Of a stretch of 37,680 nucleotides of DNA, positions 17,872 through 26,641 are shown one piece after another. The translations under genes and the position numbers were made by a program. The notes under the pieces are model-generated. The model worked only from the letters and a program-made list of their open reading frames with translations, was not told the origin of the DNA and did no database searches. Origin of the DNA: Massilibacteroides sp. (GTDB taxonomy: Bacteria; Bacteroidota; Bacteroidia; Bacteroidales; Tannerellaceae); assembly GCF_028705895.1 (NCBI RefSeq), contig NZ_JAQWCQ010000037.1, positions 1 through 37,680 on the forward strand, written 5' to 3'. Within the stretch, counting starts at the first letter, position 1; each line of letters opens with the position of its first letter.

Positions 17872-17879
17872 CAAAGGTA
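17872..17879 (-). promoter_or_regulatory. Putative -7 box for rnz
   Basis: On the minus strand this is TACCTTTG (TAnnTTTG), 22 bases before the rnz ATG. The distance fits a short leader. No clear -33 element is present. Confidence 0.4.
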
Positions 17880-17964
17880 CGGCTTTAATTCGGTATTGTA
17901 CTGTTGTTGCTGCTGATAGCTTCATTTTCCTTTACCGGAGACATCGTTGCGGGAAAAGTTTTCT

Positions 17965-17972
17965 TAGTTTTG
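17965..17972 (+). promoter_or_regulatory. Putative -7 box for the M16 protease gene
   Basis: TAGTTTTG matches TAnnTTTG and lies 22 bases before the ATG at 17995. A TTG at 17947-17949 is only 15 bases upstream, shorter than the usual 19-21, so the -33 assignment is doubtful. Confidence 0.4.
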
Positions 17973-17994
17973 TTTTCGTAAATAATACCATTGT

Positions 17995-20811
17995 ATGATT
18001 TGTAGAACACGCAATTTCATTGTAGCCTTTATTTTTGCTTTTCTTGCTACGTCATTATTCGCTCAGAAAAAGGTAAAACCGTTACCACTTGATCCGGCGA
18101 TCGTTTGTGGACAGTTAGATAATGGGCTTACTTATTATATTCGTCAGAATACGCAACCTGAACAGAGAGCGGAGTTTTATCTTGTTCAGAAAACCGGCTC
18201 TTTGCAGGAAGAAGACAACCAACGGGGACTTGCTCATATGCTTGAACATATGGCATTTAACGGAACAGTACACTTTCCGGGACAAGGCATAGATAATTAT
18301 TTAGAAAGTATCGGATTAAAAGGAGGAGAGAATCTAAATGCTTATACGGTATTCGATGAAACCGTTTTTATGATCATGAATGCTCCTACATCAAGAGACG
18401 GGATAATAGACTCTTGTCTCCTTATTCTACGAGATATCTCTTCCGATTTATTATTGGAGGATGAAGCAATTGAGAAAGAGAGAGCTGTCATACGCGAGGA
18501 ATGGCGATCCGGACAAGATGCGGATGCTCGTTTACGGGAATTACAATTCCCTGTTTTATTAGCAGGAAGTAAATATGCAGAACGCCTGCCGATTGGGAAC
18601 ATTGAGGTGATTGAATCGTTTAAACCCGAACAACTAAGGGATTATTACAACAAATGGTATCGCCCCGACCTGCAGGCAGTCATCGTTGTCGGAGATTTAG
18701 ATGCAACCTATGTCAAAGAAAAACTAACTCGTCTTTTTGGAGAAATACCGGCACCCGAAACATCGGTTGAGAATATAGAAGCACCTATTCCAGATAATGA
18801 ACAACCCGTCATATCCATTGCTAAAGATAAAGAAGCTCCCGGTTATATCGTGAATCTATTCTACAAGCATGACCGGATGCCGGATTCTCTCTATGCCTCA
18901 GCAGAAGGAATTAAGCAGGACTATCTGCAAACGGCAACTTCTACTCTGTTAAATGAGCGTTTAGAATTATTGCTCTATGAGGCAAATCCTCCGTTTGTTT
19001 TTGCTCAATCCTCTGATGGAGATTATCTGGGAACAAAGACAAAAGCGGCATGGAGCGTAGCGGCAATTGCAGAAGAAGGAAAAGCAGATTCCACGTTGTT
19101 GACGCTTGCTCGTGAGGTTGAGCGCGTAAAACGATTCGGATTTACGCGATCTGAGTATGAGCGGGTGAAAGTCAATGTTTTAAAATATTATGAGAACCTG
19201 TATTTAGAAAGGGAAAGTGAAGAAAACTCTGCTTATGCGGGAACCTATATCTCACATTTTACAACCGGCGGTTACCTTCCCGGAATCGAGATGGAGTTTG
19301 ATTTGATCAACCAGCTTGCCGAGAAGATTAGTTTAGAAGATATTAACCAGCATGTAAAAAAGGTGTTAGGACATAAGAATGTAGTCATTACCCTTACCGG
19401 ACCAGAAAAAGATGATCCGGGGATATATCCGGACAAAGCCTCCTTGCTGCAGTTATTCAACAGCGTCACAACTTGCAAACTTGATCCGTATCTGGAAGAA
19501 GATAATATGCAACCTTTACTTTCGGAAAAGCCTTCTCCCGGAGAGATCGTCAGGGTAGAAGCAGATGAACGATTCAATGCCATTCTTATAACATTGAATA
19601 ACGGGGTAAAAGTCGTCGCAAAGCAGACCGGATTTAAAGAAGACGAAATAGTAATTTCCGGTACCAGCCCAGGCGGCAGTACATTGTTTGATAAAAAAGA
19701 TCTAAGCAACCTGAAGGTATTGACTGATGTTGTTCCGTTAGGTGGCTTGGGCAAACATTCTTCTGTCGATATTAACAGATTATTAGCAGGCAGAAATGTT
19801 TCTTGCTCCATCTCTCTGGATGAAAACAGCGAAAGCATCGGCGGCTATTCTTCTGTTTCTGATCTTCGTACCTTATTCGAACTTATTTATCTACATTTTA
19901 CAGCTCCCAGAATGGATGAAGCGACATTTTCTTCTTATATCTCACGAATAAATGCGCAATTAAAGAATCTTGATCGTAATCCGATGGTTGCTTTTGGGGA
20001 TTCTTTAACAAAAGCTCTCTATGGAGACAGACAAGAGATGATGCGAATTAAGGAAACAGAATTGAGACAGCTCAATTACTCTCGTATTATGGAAATGTAT
20101 GGAGAACGATTTGCAGACGCTTCTGATTTTACATTTACCATAGTCGGTAGTTTTAATATGGATTCCGTACGTTTATTTGCCAAAGAATACCTGGCAACAC
20201 TACCTAATCTGAACCGGAAAGAAGCAGGACGAGAAGGCGCACTTGTTCCTTATCGTAAAGGGCGCATCACAAATCATTTCAGCAAGACTATGGAAACGCC
20301 GAAAACATCCACGGTTCACTATTTTCATGGGAAATCGGAATATACGCTTAAAAATATACTTGCCGCCAATATGCTGACTCAACTATTAGACTTGGTTTAT
20401 ATGGAGAAAGTCCGCAAAGACGAAGGTGGTTCTTACGGTGTTGCCGCTTTGGCCAGAATGTATTCTTTCCCCAAAGGACGCACTTCTTTACAAATTTATT
20501 ATGACACAGATCCACAGAAAGCAGAACAAATCAATTCGATAATTCTGGCTGAACTAAACCGCATTGCGGAAGAACCGATTAGTGAAGAAAATTTCTCCAA
20601 AGTCAAAGAGAATCTCAAAAAGACCTGGCAGGAAAATCAAACCTCAAACATCTTCTGGCTAAGTGCAATAGACAATTATTATTTCAACGGATTTGAATCT
20701 ACCACCTCTTATCTTCACACCCTCGAAGCAATGACAAAAGAAGACATCCGGGATTTTACTAAAGAGCTTCTATCGCAAGGCAACCATATTGAAGTAATCA
20801 TGACCCCATAA
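17995..20811 (+). CDS. Secreted M16-family zinc metallopeptidase (pitrilysin-like)
   Basis: A large envelope protease predicted to act in the periplasm. The 938-residue protein opens with a signal peptide (hydrophobic residues 8-22, LFAQ cleavage region). The active site is the inverted zinc motif HMLEH (His81, Glu84, His85), followed about 77 residues later by the third ligand, Glu162, in IEKERAVIREEW. A second, catalytically inactive M16 half occupies the C-terminal part, with the substrate-grip stretch RKDEGGSYGV. The two-half layout and size match M16B zinc proteases common in Bacteroidota. It appears monocistronic, with a 900-base non-coding region after it. The substrate is unknown. Confidence 0.93.
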   Translation: MICRTRNFIVAFIFAFLATSLFAQKKVKPLPLDPAIVCGQLDNGLTYYIRQNTQPEQRAEFYLVQKTGSLQEEDNQRGLAHMLEHMAFNGTVHFPGQGIDNYLESIGLKGGENLNAYTVFDETVFMIMNAPTSRDGIIDSCLLILRDISSDLLLEDEAIEKERAVIREEWRSGQDADARLRELQFPVLLAGSKYAERLPIGNIEVIESFKPEQLRDYYNKWYRPDLQAVIVVGDLDATYVKEKLTRLFGEIPAPETSVENIEAPIPDNEQPVISIAKDKEAPGYIVNLFYKHDRMPDSLYASAEGIKQDYLQTATSTLLNERLELLLYEANPPFVFAQSSDGDYLGTKTKAAWSVAAIAEEGKADSTLLTLAREVERVKRFGFTRSEYERVKVNVLKYYENLYLERESEENSAYAGTYISHFTTGGYLPGIEMEFDLINQLAEKISLEDINQHVKKVLGHKNVVITLTGPEKDDPGIYPDKASLLQLFNSVTTCKLDPYLEEDNMQPLLSEKPSPGEIVRVEADERFNAILITLNNGVKVVAKQTGFKEDEIVISGTSPGGSTLFDKKDLSNLKVLTDVVPLGGLGKHSSVDINRLLAGRNVSCSISLDENSESIGGYSSVSDLRTLFELIYLHFTAPRMDEATFSSYISRINAQLKNLDRNPMVAFGDSLTKALYGDRQEMMRIKETELRQLNYSRIMEMYGERFADASDFTFTIVGSFNMDSVRLFAKEYLATLPNLNRKEAGREGALVPYRKGRITNHFSKTMETPKTSTVHYFHGKSEYTLKNILAANMLTQLLDLVYMEKVRKDEGGSYGVAALARMYSFPKGRTSLQIYYDTDPQKAEQINSIILAELNRIAEEPISEENFSKVKENLKKTWQENQTSNIFWLSAIDNYYFNGFESTTSYLHTLEAMTKEDIRDFTKELLSQGNHIEVIMTP

Positions 20812-20854
20812 AACGTATCATTTATCAAAAAAAATAAACCTACCCTAACATCTG

Positions 20855-20940
20855 CTATGTTGCCCCTTCAGGGCGCGAGACTCGTTCTATATCCTTCCCA
20901 ACGCGTTGCGTTGAGCTATACTATAGCAGGCTTTCAGCCT
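20855..20940. repeat. REP-like cluster of three short hairpins
   Basis: Three compact GC-rich inverted repeats occur within 80 bases of otherwise AT-rich DNA: GCCC-cttca-GGGC (20862-20874), CAACGC-gtt-GCGTTG (20899-20913) and AGGCT-ttc-AGCCT (20928-20940). CTATACTATAGCAGGCTTTC and the following GACATTGGTTTAGAGACTAC stretch (about 20970-20990) look like parts of the same unit. The style recalls extragenic palindromic repeats seen across Bacteroidota. No transposase is nearby. Confidence 0.55.
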
Positions 20941-21650
20941 TAAAACCAAACTGTATAGCTTAAGTTGATGACATTGGTTTAGAGACTACGCTGAGCAGAG
21001 GCTTCCAACAAAATAAATATCGTTCATGTTATTGATTTACAATACATTAAAATCAATCGAACAGTTTTGATTTTTTGTGTTTTGTTTTGACAAATAGATA
21101 CTTTTTTCGCCCTTTTACTTACGCGTAAAAAAATGTCCATCCTTGTTTTTTGATTTATAGCATCGTTTTAGACCAATAAATATTGTATTTAGACTAAAAT
21201 AGCCCGTTTTTTACCGAAAATATAAAGGTTATTTTCTGAAAAATATCCTTTATATTCAAAAAAAGAATAGAATCTTTTTTCAAAAAGAATAGGGAGATTT
21301 TATCCATTGCCTTTTTTTGTTCAATTTTGATAATTCAAAAAAACGGGCATGCCGTATCGTGCGTTTTAAGTGTGGTTTTTCGGTGTTTGTTTTTCGGGTA
21401 CACATATTGTCATTTTATTAAATAAAGCGCGTTAAAACAACGCTGTTGAAGCCGACGACAATTTGTCTGAAAATGACAAATTTTGCTATTATTTTGTTTT
21501 TTATTTCACTTTTTTTATTTGCTGTCCACGATTTGTTTTACCTTATCGAGGTAATCCCATTAAAAACGACATAATCCAAGTGTAATAACAACCGGGGGTT
21601 CGGACTGATCCATAAAAACGATTTGAAATTCAAAAGCTATATAAATTAAA
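20941..21650. other. Long AT-rich non-coding region
   Basis: No reading frame here has a plausible start and coding character. Structures I can see are: an inverted repeat GCCCGTTTTTT/AAAAAACGGGC enclosing 21202-21348; inside it a 16-bp near-perfect hairpin at 21220-21255 (ATATAAAGG and its complement); and a perfect 8-bp hairpin AATTTGTC/GACAAATT at 21460-21482. A small RNA is possible but I recognise none. Confidence 0.5.
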
Positions 21651-21681
21651 AACAGTCCGAAACGACAAATTCCGGACTGTT
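21651..21681 (-). terminator. Terminator downstream of rubrerythrin
   Basis: AACAGTCCG (21651-21659) pairs perfectly with CGGACTGTT (21673-21681) across 13 bases. A/T tracts flank both sides, so it can work in both directions. On the minus strand the stem is followed by a T-run, 48 bases beyond the rubrerythrin stop. Confidence 0.85.
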
Positions 21682-21728
21682 TTTTTTAAAAGTATCACCT
21701 CGATTAACCAAGGAGAAATACTTCTTTT

Positions 21729-22310
21729 TTAATAATTTTCTTTTTTAGGTTCAAAGAAAGACTGTGGATGTTCACAAGCAGGACACATTTTCGGAGCCTT
21801 TTTACCCTTGAACAAGAAACCACAGTTACGACATTGCCAGAAGATTTCTTCGTCTCTTTCAAAAGCCTTGCCTTCTGTCAGATTAGCCAGCAACTTACGA
21901 TAACGTTTCTCGTGCTCAGCTTCAACAGTCGCAATCATTTTGAATGCTACGGCAATTTTCTTGAAACCTTCTTCTTCGGCCACTTTTGCAAATTCAGGGT
22001 AGAGTTCTGCCCATTCTTCATTTTCTCCCGCAGCTGCTGCAGCAAGATTATCCATTGTTGTACCAATTACTCCTGCAGGATATGAAGCAGTAATTTCAAC
22101 CATTCCACCTTCCAAAAATTTAAAGAACCTCTTTGCGTGTTCTTTTTCCTGTTCGGCAGTTTCCATAAATACACCTGCAATCTGCTCGTAGCCTTCTTTT
22201 TTTGCTACGCTTGCAAAAAACGTATAACGTGTTCTTGCCTGAGATTCACCGGCAAATGCTTTTAGCAAATTCTGTTCGGTGCGTGTACCTTTAATACTTT
22301 TTTCTTCCAT
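21729..22310 (-). CDS. rbr: Rubrerythrin
   Basis: A di-iron protein that reduces hydrogen peroxide in the cytosol of anaerobes. The 193-residue protein has the standard two domains. The N-terminal ferritin-like four-helix bundle has iron-ligand motifs FAGESQAR (Glu22), EQEKEH (Glu55, His58), GENEEW (Glu96, Glu99) and TVEAEHEKRY (Glu130, His133). The C-terminal rubredoxin-like domain has CRNC (Cys160, Cys163) and CPAC (Cys176, Cys179). All expected ligands are present. Monocistronic, with its own terminator. A MITE-like element begins about 100 bases upstream of its start, next to the likely promoter. Confidence 0.96.
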   Translation of the reverse strand: MEEKSIKGTRTEQNLLKAFAGESQARTRYTFFASVAKKEGYEQIAGVFMETAEQEKEHAKRFFKFLEGGMVEITASYPAGVIGTTMDNLAAAAAGENEEWAELYPEFAKVAEEEGFKKIAVAFKMIATVEAEHEKRYRKLLANLTEGKAFERDEEIFWQCRNCGFLFKGKKAPKMCPACEHPQSFFEPKKENY

Positions 22311-22381
22311 AACACTACTTTTTATAAAGATGAATAAACTTATAATCGCTTTGAATAAACATGATTCACATCATAGTTGAG

Positions 22382-22389
22382 CAAAATTA
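22382..22389 (-). promoter_or_regulatory. Putative -7 box for rubrerythrin
   Basis: On the minus strand this is TAATTTTG (TAnnTTTG), 72 bases before the ATG. The position where a -33 element is expected (about 22409-22415) coincides with the end of the MITE-like element. Confidence 0.38.
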
Positions 22390-22408
22390 ATCAAATCCGG
22401 ACGAATAA

Positions 22409-22590
22409 GAGCCTGTTTAAATTTTTATTCGTGGCTTATTTCGATTTATTTTTTGTTTAGTTGTATATCCGCATGAATGAGCATAGCGAGCTATGTGATT
22501 GAATGCGGAGATGCAGATAAGCAAAAAAGAAAACGAAAGAAGACCGAAACAAGCCCTCAAGAAATATCCTATAAAAATTTAAACAGGCTC
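22409..22590. mobile_element. MITE-like palindromic element, 182 bp
   Basis: The element is bounded by perfect 20-bp terminal inverted repeats, GAGCCTGTTTAAATTTTTAT (22409-22428) and its exact complement (22571-22590). It is flanked by TAA on both sides (22406-22408, 22591-22593), a likely 3-bp target duplication. The interior is also an imperfect palindrome, with GGCTTATTTCG/CGAAACAAGCC and TCCGCAT...CATAGC-GAGCTATG...ATGCGGA at the centre. No transposase is encoded. It is probably a non-autonomous relative of an insertion sequence; the GAGCC ends and TNA-type target would suit the IS5 group, but that assignment is tentative. Confidence 0.85.
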
Positions 22591-22691
22591 TAAATAAATG
22601 AAAACAATATTATTGTCTGGAAATTTGATCCGTACCATAAAAAAAGCATAGGGGCAATTCCCGAATGTAAGTTAGATCAAAATAAATTAAT

Positions 22692-22699
22692 TACATTTG
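22692..22699 (+). promoter_or_regulatory. Putative -7 box for the GNAT-parE-coaD operon
   Basis: TACATTTG matches TAnnTTTG, 21 bases before the ATG at 22721. A weak -33-like TTAG lies 16 bases upstream. It sits about 100 bases after the MITE-like element. Confidence 0.42.
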
Positions 22700-22720
22700 C
22701 CTTTCTAATTTTATTCCCAG

Positions 22721-23851
22721 ATGAGCGTTATAATTAAAGAGATAACTCAAAAAAAAGAGCTTAAGAACTTTGTTAAGTTTAATATTGAACTTTATAAAGA
22801 TTGCCCTTACCATGTGCCCGGCCTGATTGAAGAAGAGATGATGACGCTGGATAAGCATAAGAATCCTGCATTTGAATTATGTGATACTGTTTTTTTTCTT
22901 GCCTATAAAGACGATCGTATTGTAGGGCGCATTCTCGGCATGGTCAACCGAAAGAGCAATGAAGTCTGGGGACAGAAATACGCTCGCTTTGGATTTGTCG
23001 ATTTTATCGATGATGCGGAGGTTGTCAATGCGCTGTTCAACGCTGTTGAAAAATGGGCGAAAGCGCAAGGGATGGATCATCTACACGGTCCTCTTGGATT
23101 CACGGACTTAGACCATGAAGGAATGTTGATCGACGGTTTTGATCAGTTAGGGACAATGGCTACCATCTACAACTATCCTTATTATCCGAAACATATGGAA
23201 CGGATGCAATACGTAAAGGATAACGACTGGCATGAATTTAAAATATATATTCCTAAAGAGGTTCCGGAAAAACATCTTCGCGTAGGGGAGATTGTTAAAA
23301 AGAAATACGGTCTCAAAACCTTAAAGTTCAAAAAGAGAAAAGATATCTGGCCTTACGCCTACAAAATATTTGAAACGCTGAATTCCGCGTTTGGTCCCTT
23401 GTATGGTTTTGCTCCTCTGACCGAGAAGCAAATAAATTACTATGTGAACCAATATATACCGATGATACGTTTAGACATGGTTACTATCATCGTTAAGGAG
23501 GAAACGGACGAAGTAGTCGGATTCGGAATTTCATTGCCTAATTTATCCCATGCGTTAAAGAAAGCGAAAGGACATATGTTCCCGTTCGGTTTTATTCCGT
23601 TGCTCAAGGCGTTGAAGAGTAAACCGAAAGTAATAGATCTTTATTTGATGGGAGTATTGCCCGAATATCAGAACAAAGGCGTGAATGCTCTTATTTTTAA
23701 CGACCTGATTCCCGTATATATTAATCTGGGGGTAGAGTATGCAGAAACGAATCCGGAGTTGGAATCGAACAACGCTGTTCAGGCACAATGGGACTATTTT
23801 AAAAGAGAACATCATAAAACCAGAAGAGCATTTATTAAAGAATTGAAATAA
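22721..23851 (+). CDS. GNAT-fold acyltransferase-like protein
   Basis: A 376-residue cytosolic protein that resembles the double-GNAT proteins related to E. coli YghO. The N-terminal part has the GNAT-like core [19 protein letters not shown]. The middle contains [19 protein letters not shown] and [11 protein letters not shown]. The C-terminal half has [20 protein letters not shown] (about residues 310-328), which looks like acetyl-CoA-binding motif A (Q-x-x-G-x-N/G). Substrate and reaction are unknown and catalysis is unproven. It is the first gene of a tight co-directional run, 13 bases before the topoisomerase gene. Confidence 0.75.
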   Translation: MSVIIKEITQKKELKNFVKFNIELYKDCPYHVPGLIEEEMMTLDKHKNPAFELCDTVFFLAYKDDRIVGRILGMVNRKSNEVWGQKYARFGFVDFIDDAEVVNALFNAVEKWAKAQGMDHLHGPLGFTDLDHEGMLIDGFDQLGTMATIYNYPYYPKHMERMQYVKDNDWHEFKIYIPKEVPEKHLRVGEIVKKKYGLKTLKFKKRKDIWPYAYKIFETLNSAFGPLYGFAPLTEKQINYYVNQYIPMIRLDMVTIIVKEETDEVVGFGISLPNLSHALKKAKGHMFPFGFIPLLKALKSKPKVIDLYLMGVLPEYQNKGVNALIFNDLIPVYINLGVEYAETNPELESNNAVQAQWDYFKREHHKTRRAFIKELK

Positions 23852-23864
23852 AGGAGTTTTTTCT

Positions 23865-25727
23865 ATGGATGAACTGAATTCAACGACGCAACAACAAACA
23901 GCTTATACCGATGATGATATAAAAACATTAGACTGGATGGAGCATATCCGCCGAAGGCCGGGTATGTATATCGGAAAGTTAGGAGATGGCAGTTACGCTG
24001 ATGATGGAATCTATGTTTTGTTGAAAGAGGTTTTAGACAACTCCATCGATGAATATATGATGGGGTATGGAAAAACTATAGAAGTAACGGTTGAAGAAGG
24101 AACTGTCTCTGTTCGCGACTATGGTCGCGGAGTTCCGCTGGGCAAGGTTGTTGATGTGTCCAGCAAGATGAATACCGGAGCAAAATACGACAGCAAGGCA
24201 TTTAAGAAATCTGTAGGTCTGAATGGCGTGGGTATTAAAGCGGTGAATGCATTAAGCAGTTATTTTCTGATTACCAGCCACCGTGATGGAGAATGCAAAC
24301 GGGTAGAATACAACAAGGCTGTCATCACGGAAGAAGACAAAGTAAAGCCAACCGATGAGGCAAACGGTACACAGGTATTCTTCATTCCTGACAAGGAGAT
24401 ATTTAAAGATTACCACTATAAAGACGAATTCATCGAGAGTTTATTGAAAAATTACGTTTTCCTGAACTCCGGTTTGACTATCGTGTACAATGGCAAAAGA
24501 TTCCACTCACGCAATGGGTTGGTTGATTTATTGAATGAGAACATGACCACTGAGCCGCTCTATCCGATCATACATTTAAAAGGAGAGGATATTGAATTGG
24601 TTATCACACATAGTAATCAATATGGTGAGGAGTATTACTCTTTTGTGAACGGTCAGCACACCACACAGGGTGGTACGCACCTTTCTGCTTTTCGTGAGGC
24701 GACAGGAAGGGTGATCAAGGAGTATTATAATAAGAATTTTGAATATTCGGATATCCGCGCCGGCATTGTGGCTGCGATCAGCATAAAAGTTGAAGAGCCG
24801 GTATTTGAGAGTCAGACAAAAACAAAATTAGGTTCAAAGGACATGGGACCTGATGGCGTAAGTGTCGCCAAGTTTATCGGTGATTTCATCAAAAAAGAGT
24901 TAGACAACTATCTTCATAAACATCCGGACACCTCCGATGCCTTATTACGCAAAATCCTTGAAGCGGAAAAAGAACGGAAAGCAATTGCCGGTGTAACCAA
25001 ATTAGCTCGCGAACGGGCTAAGAAAGCAAATCTACATAATAAGAAATTACGCGATTGCCGTATCCATCTGAATGACACCAAAGGAGATAAAAAGGAAGAA
25101 AGCTGTATTTTCATTACTGAGGGCGATTCTGCGAGTGGATCTATTACCAAAAGTCGCGACCCGAATTTGCAAGCAGTATTTAGTCTTCGCGGAAAACCAT
25201 TGAACAGTTACGGACTAACGAAGAAAATTGTTTACGAAAACGAGGAGTTCAATCTTTTACAAGCCGCATTGAATATAGAAGATGGATTGGAAGGATTACG
25301 TTATAATAAAGTAATCATTGCAACAGATGCTGATGTGGACGGTATGCATATCCGTTTGCTGTTGATTACTTTCTTTCTGCAATTTTTCCCTGATCTGATC
25401 AAACGCAATCATGTATATATTCTTCAAACCCCATTGTTCCGCGTACGTAATAAGCAAAAAACGTTTTATTGCTATTCGGAAGAAGAACGCTTAGCAGCAA
25501 TCGAAGCTGTTGGGAAGAATCCGGAAATCACCCGGTTTAAAGGATTAGGAGAAATTTCACCCGATGAATTCAAACATTTTATCGGAAAAGACATCCGTCT
25601 TGATCCGGTGACAATGAAAAAAGAAGACCTTGTAAAAGAAATGTTGGAATTTTATATGGGCAAGAATACAATGGAAAGGCAGACTTTTATTATCGAGAAT
25701 CTTGTCGTTGAAGAAGAAATCAATTAA
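23865..25727 (+). CDS. parE: DNA topoisomerase IV subunit B
   Basis: The ATPase/TOPRIM subunit of the type IIA topoisomerase that decatenates daughter chromosomes. The 620-residue protein has the GHKL ATPase (RRPGMYIG at 30-37, [11 protein letters not shown] with Glu55 and Asn59, [21 protein letters not shown]), the transducer domain with QTKTKLGS, and TOPRIM (TEGDSASGS with Glu419; the DADVD triad Asp488/490/492). The C-terminal end has RFKGLGEI. I prefer ParE over GyrB because of the length and EGDSASGS in place of the usual gyrase EGDSAGGS. A parC partner is not in the window. Confidence 0.85.
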   Translation: MDELNSTTQQQTAYTDDDIKTLDWMEHIRRRPGMYIGKLGDGSYADDGIYVLLKEVLDNSIDEYMMGYGKTIEVTVEEGTVSVRDYGRGVPLGKVVDVSSKMNTGAKYDSKAFKKSVGLNGVGIKAVNALSSYFLITSHRDGECKRVEYNKAVITEEDKVKPTDEANGTQVFFIPDKEIFKDYHYKDEFIESLLKNYVFLNSGLTIVYNGKRFHSRNGLVDLLNENMTTEPLYPIIHLKGEDIELVITHSNQYGEEYYSFVNGQHTTQGGTHLSAFREATGRVIKEYYNKNFEYSDIRAGIVAAISIKVEEPVFESQTKTKLGSKDMGPDGVSVAKFIGDFIKKELDNYLHKHPDTSDALLRKILEAEKERKAIAGVTKLARERAKKANLHNKKLRDCRIHLNDTKGDKKEESCIFITEGDSASGSITKSRDPNLQAVFSLRGKPLNSYGLTKKIVYENEEFNLLQAALNIEDGLEGLRYNKVIIATDADVDGMHIRLLLITFFLQFFPDLIKRNHVYILQTPLFRVRNKQKTFYCYSEEERLAAIEAVGKNPEITRFKGLGEISPDEFKHFIGKDIRLDPVTMKKEDLVKEMLEFYMGKNTMERQTFIIENLVVEEEIN

Positions 25728-25737
25728 AATCAACAAA

Positions 25738-26154
25738 ATGAAAAAGCTAAAGCTACTCTTTTGTATAACAACGATAGTATCGCTATTTTCCTCTTGTGGG
25801 GTAAGCACCCAATACATTGGGAAATCCTATTCTCCAACGTCCAATGTGGATGTTTTCATGATATGGGAAGATGTGCCCGGAGACTATGAAGTAATGGGAT
25901 ATGTAGATGCTACTCCTATCGGCCTGAGCGGTATTGAGGATGCTCAGAAAAAAGTAGAGGAAGTAGCGCGGATTAAAGGTGCCGACGCAATTGTATTTGA
26001 AGGAATACAAGAAAGCTATTCTAATCCTACATTGGAGACAACGGAGAAAAGAGAAAAAAATGCGGACGGTGGATATACAAAGACGACACAGACAACAGAG
26101 ACTGTTCAGAAAATTTCGACATTAAAAGTTACTTTCATCAAATATAGAAGATGA
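25738..26154 (+). CDS. Small lipoprotein of unknown function
   Basis: A 138-residue lipoprotein. I use the ATG at 25738, 10 bases after the parE stop. A TTG further upstream inside parE would ruin the signal sequence. The lipobox is FSSC (Cys20), followed by GVST with no acidic surface-export signal, so it probably faces the periplasm. The body has [10 protein letters not shown] and a Thr/Glu-rich low-complexity stretch ([20 protein letters not shown]) before the terminal beta-strand [11 protein letters not shown] recognise no functional motif. It overlaps coaD by four bases (ATGA), so translation is coupled. Confidence 0.8.
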   Translation: MKKLKLLFCITTIVSLFSSCGVSTQYIGKSYSPTSNVDVFMIWEDVPGDYEVMGYVDATPIGLSGIEDAQKKVEEVARIKGADAIVFEGIQESYSNPTLETTEKREKNADGGYTKTTQTTETVQKISTLKVTFIKYRR

Positions 26155-26609
26155 TAAAAAGAGCTATTTTCCCGGGAACGTTCGATCCTTTTACAATCGG
26201 TCATCAGTCGTTAGTAAAAAGAGGATTGGAAATAGTTGATGAGATCATTATCGCTATCGGAATAAATGAAAAGAAACAGACTTATTTTCCTTTGGAGAAA
26301 AGACTGGAGGCTATAGAGAAATTATATAAAAACAATCCGAAAGTCCGGGTGATGTCGTATGATTCGCTGACTGTAGATTTTGCAAAGTCTGTAGATGCTC
26401 AATTTATTATGCGTGGCATTCGTACGGTAAACGATTTTGAATATGAAAAGAGTATAGCTGACGTAAATCGTAAGTTAACAGGTATTGAAACATTTATCTT
26501 GTTTACCGAACCGGAACATACACATATAAGCTCAAGTATTGTACGCGAGCTATTGAACTATGGGAAAGACATTTCACTATTCGTACCAAAAGAAACTGAA
26601 TTATACTGA
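26151..26609 (+). CDS. coaD: Phosphopantetheine adenylyltransferase
   Basis: This enzyme catalyses the second-last step of coenzyme A synthesis: ATP plus 4'-phosphopantetheine gives dephospho-CoA plus pyrophosphate. The 152-residue protein has the nucleotidyltransferase signature [12 protein letters not shown] (Thr10, His18), [12 protein letters not shown] (Arg88, Arg91) and ISSSIVREL (126-134). A small variation is EHTHISSS where many homologues have an aromatic residue before ISSS. It overlaps the preceding lipoprotein gene by four bases and is followed by the S41 protease after 32 bases. Confidence 0.95.
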   Translation: MIKRAIFPGTFDPFTIGHQSLVKRGLEIVDEIIIAIGINEKKQTYFPLEKRLEAIEKLYKNNPKVRVMSYDSLTVDFAKSVDAQFIMRGIRTVNDFEYEKSIADVNRKLTGIETFILFTEPEHTHISSSIVRELLNYGKDISLFVPKETELY

Positions 26610-26641
26610 CGTTAGATCGTCTATTTGAATAAAACTAAAGA

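Noticed and set aside
21570-21650. tRNA-like look of GGGGGTTCGGACTGATCC
   Set aside because: No acceptor stem, anticodon arm or CCA context can be drawn, and the GGTTCG part does not sit in a T-arm.
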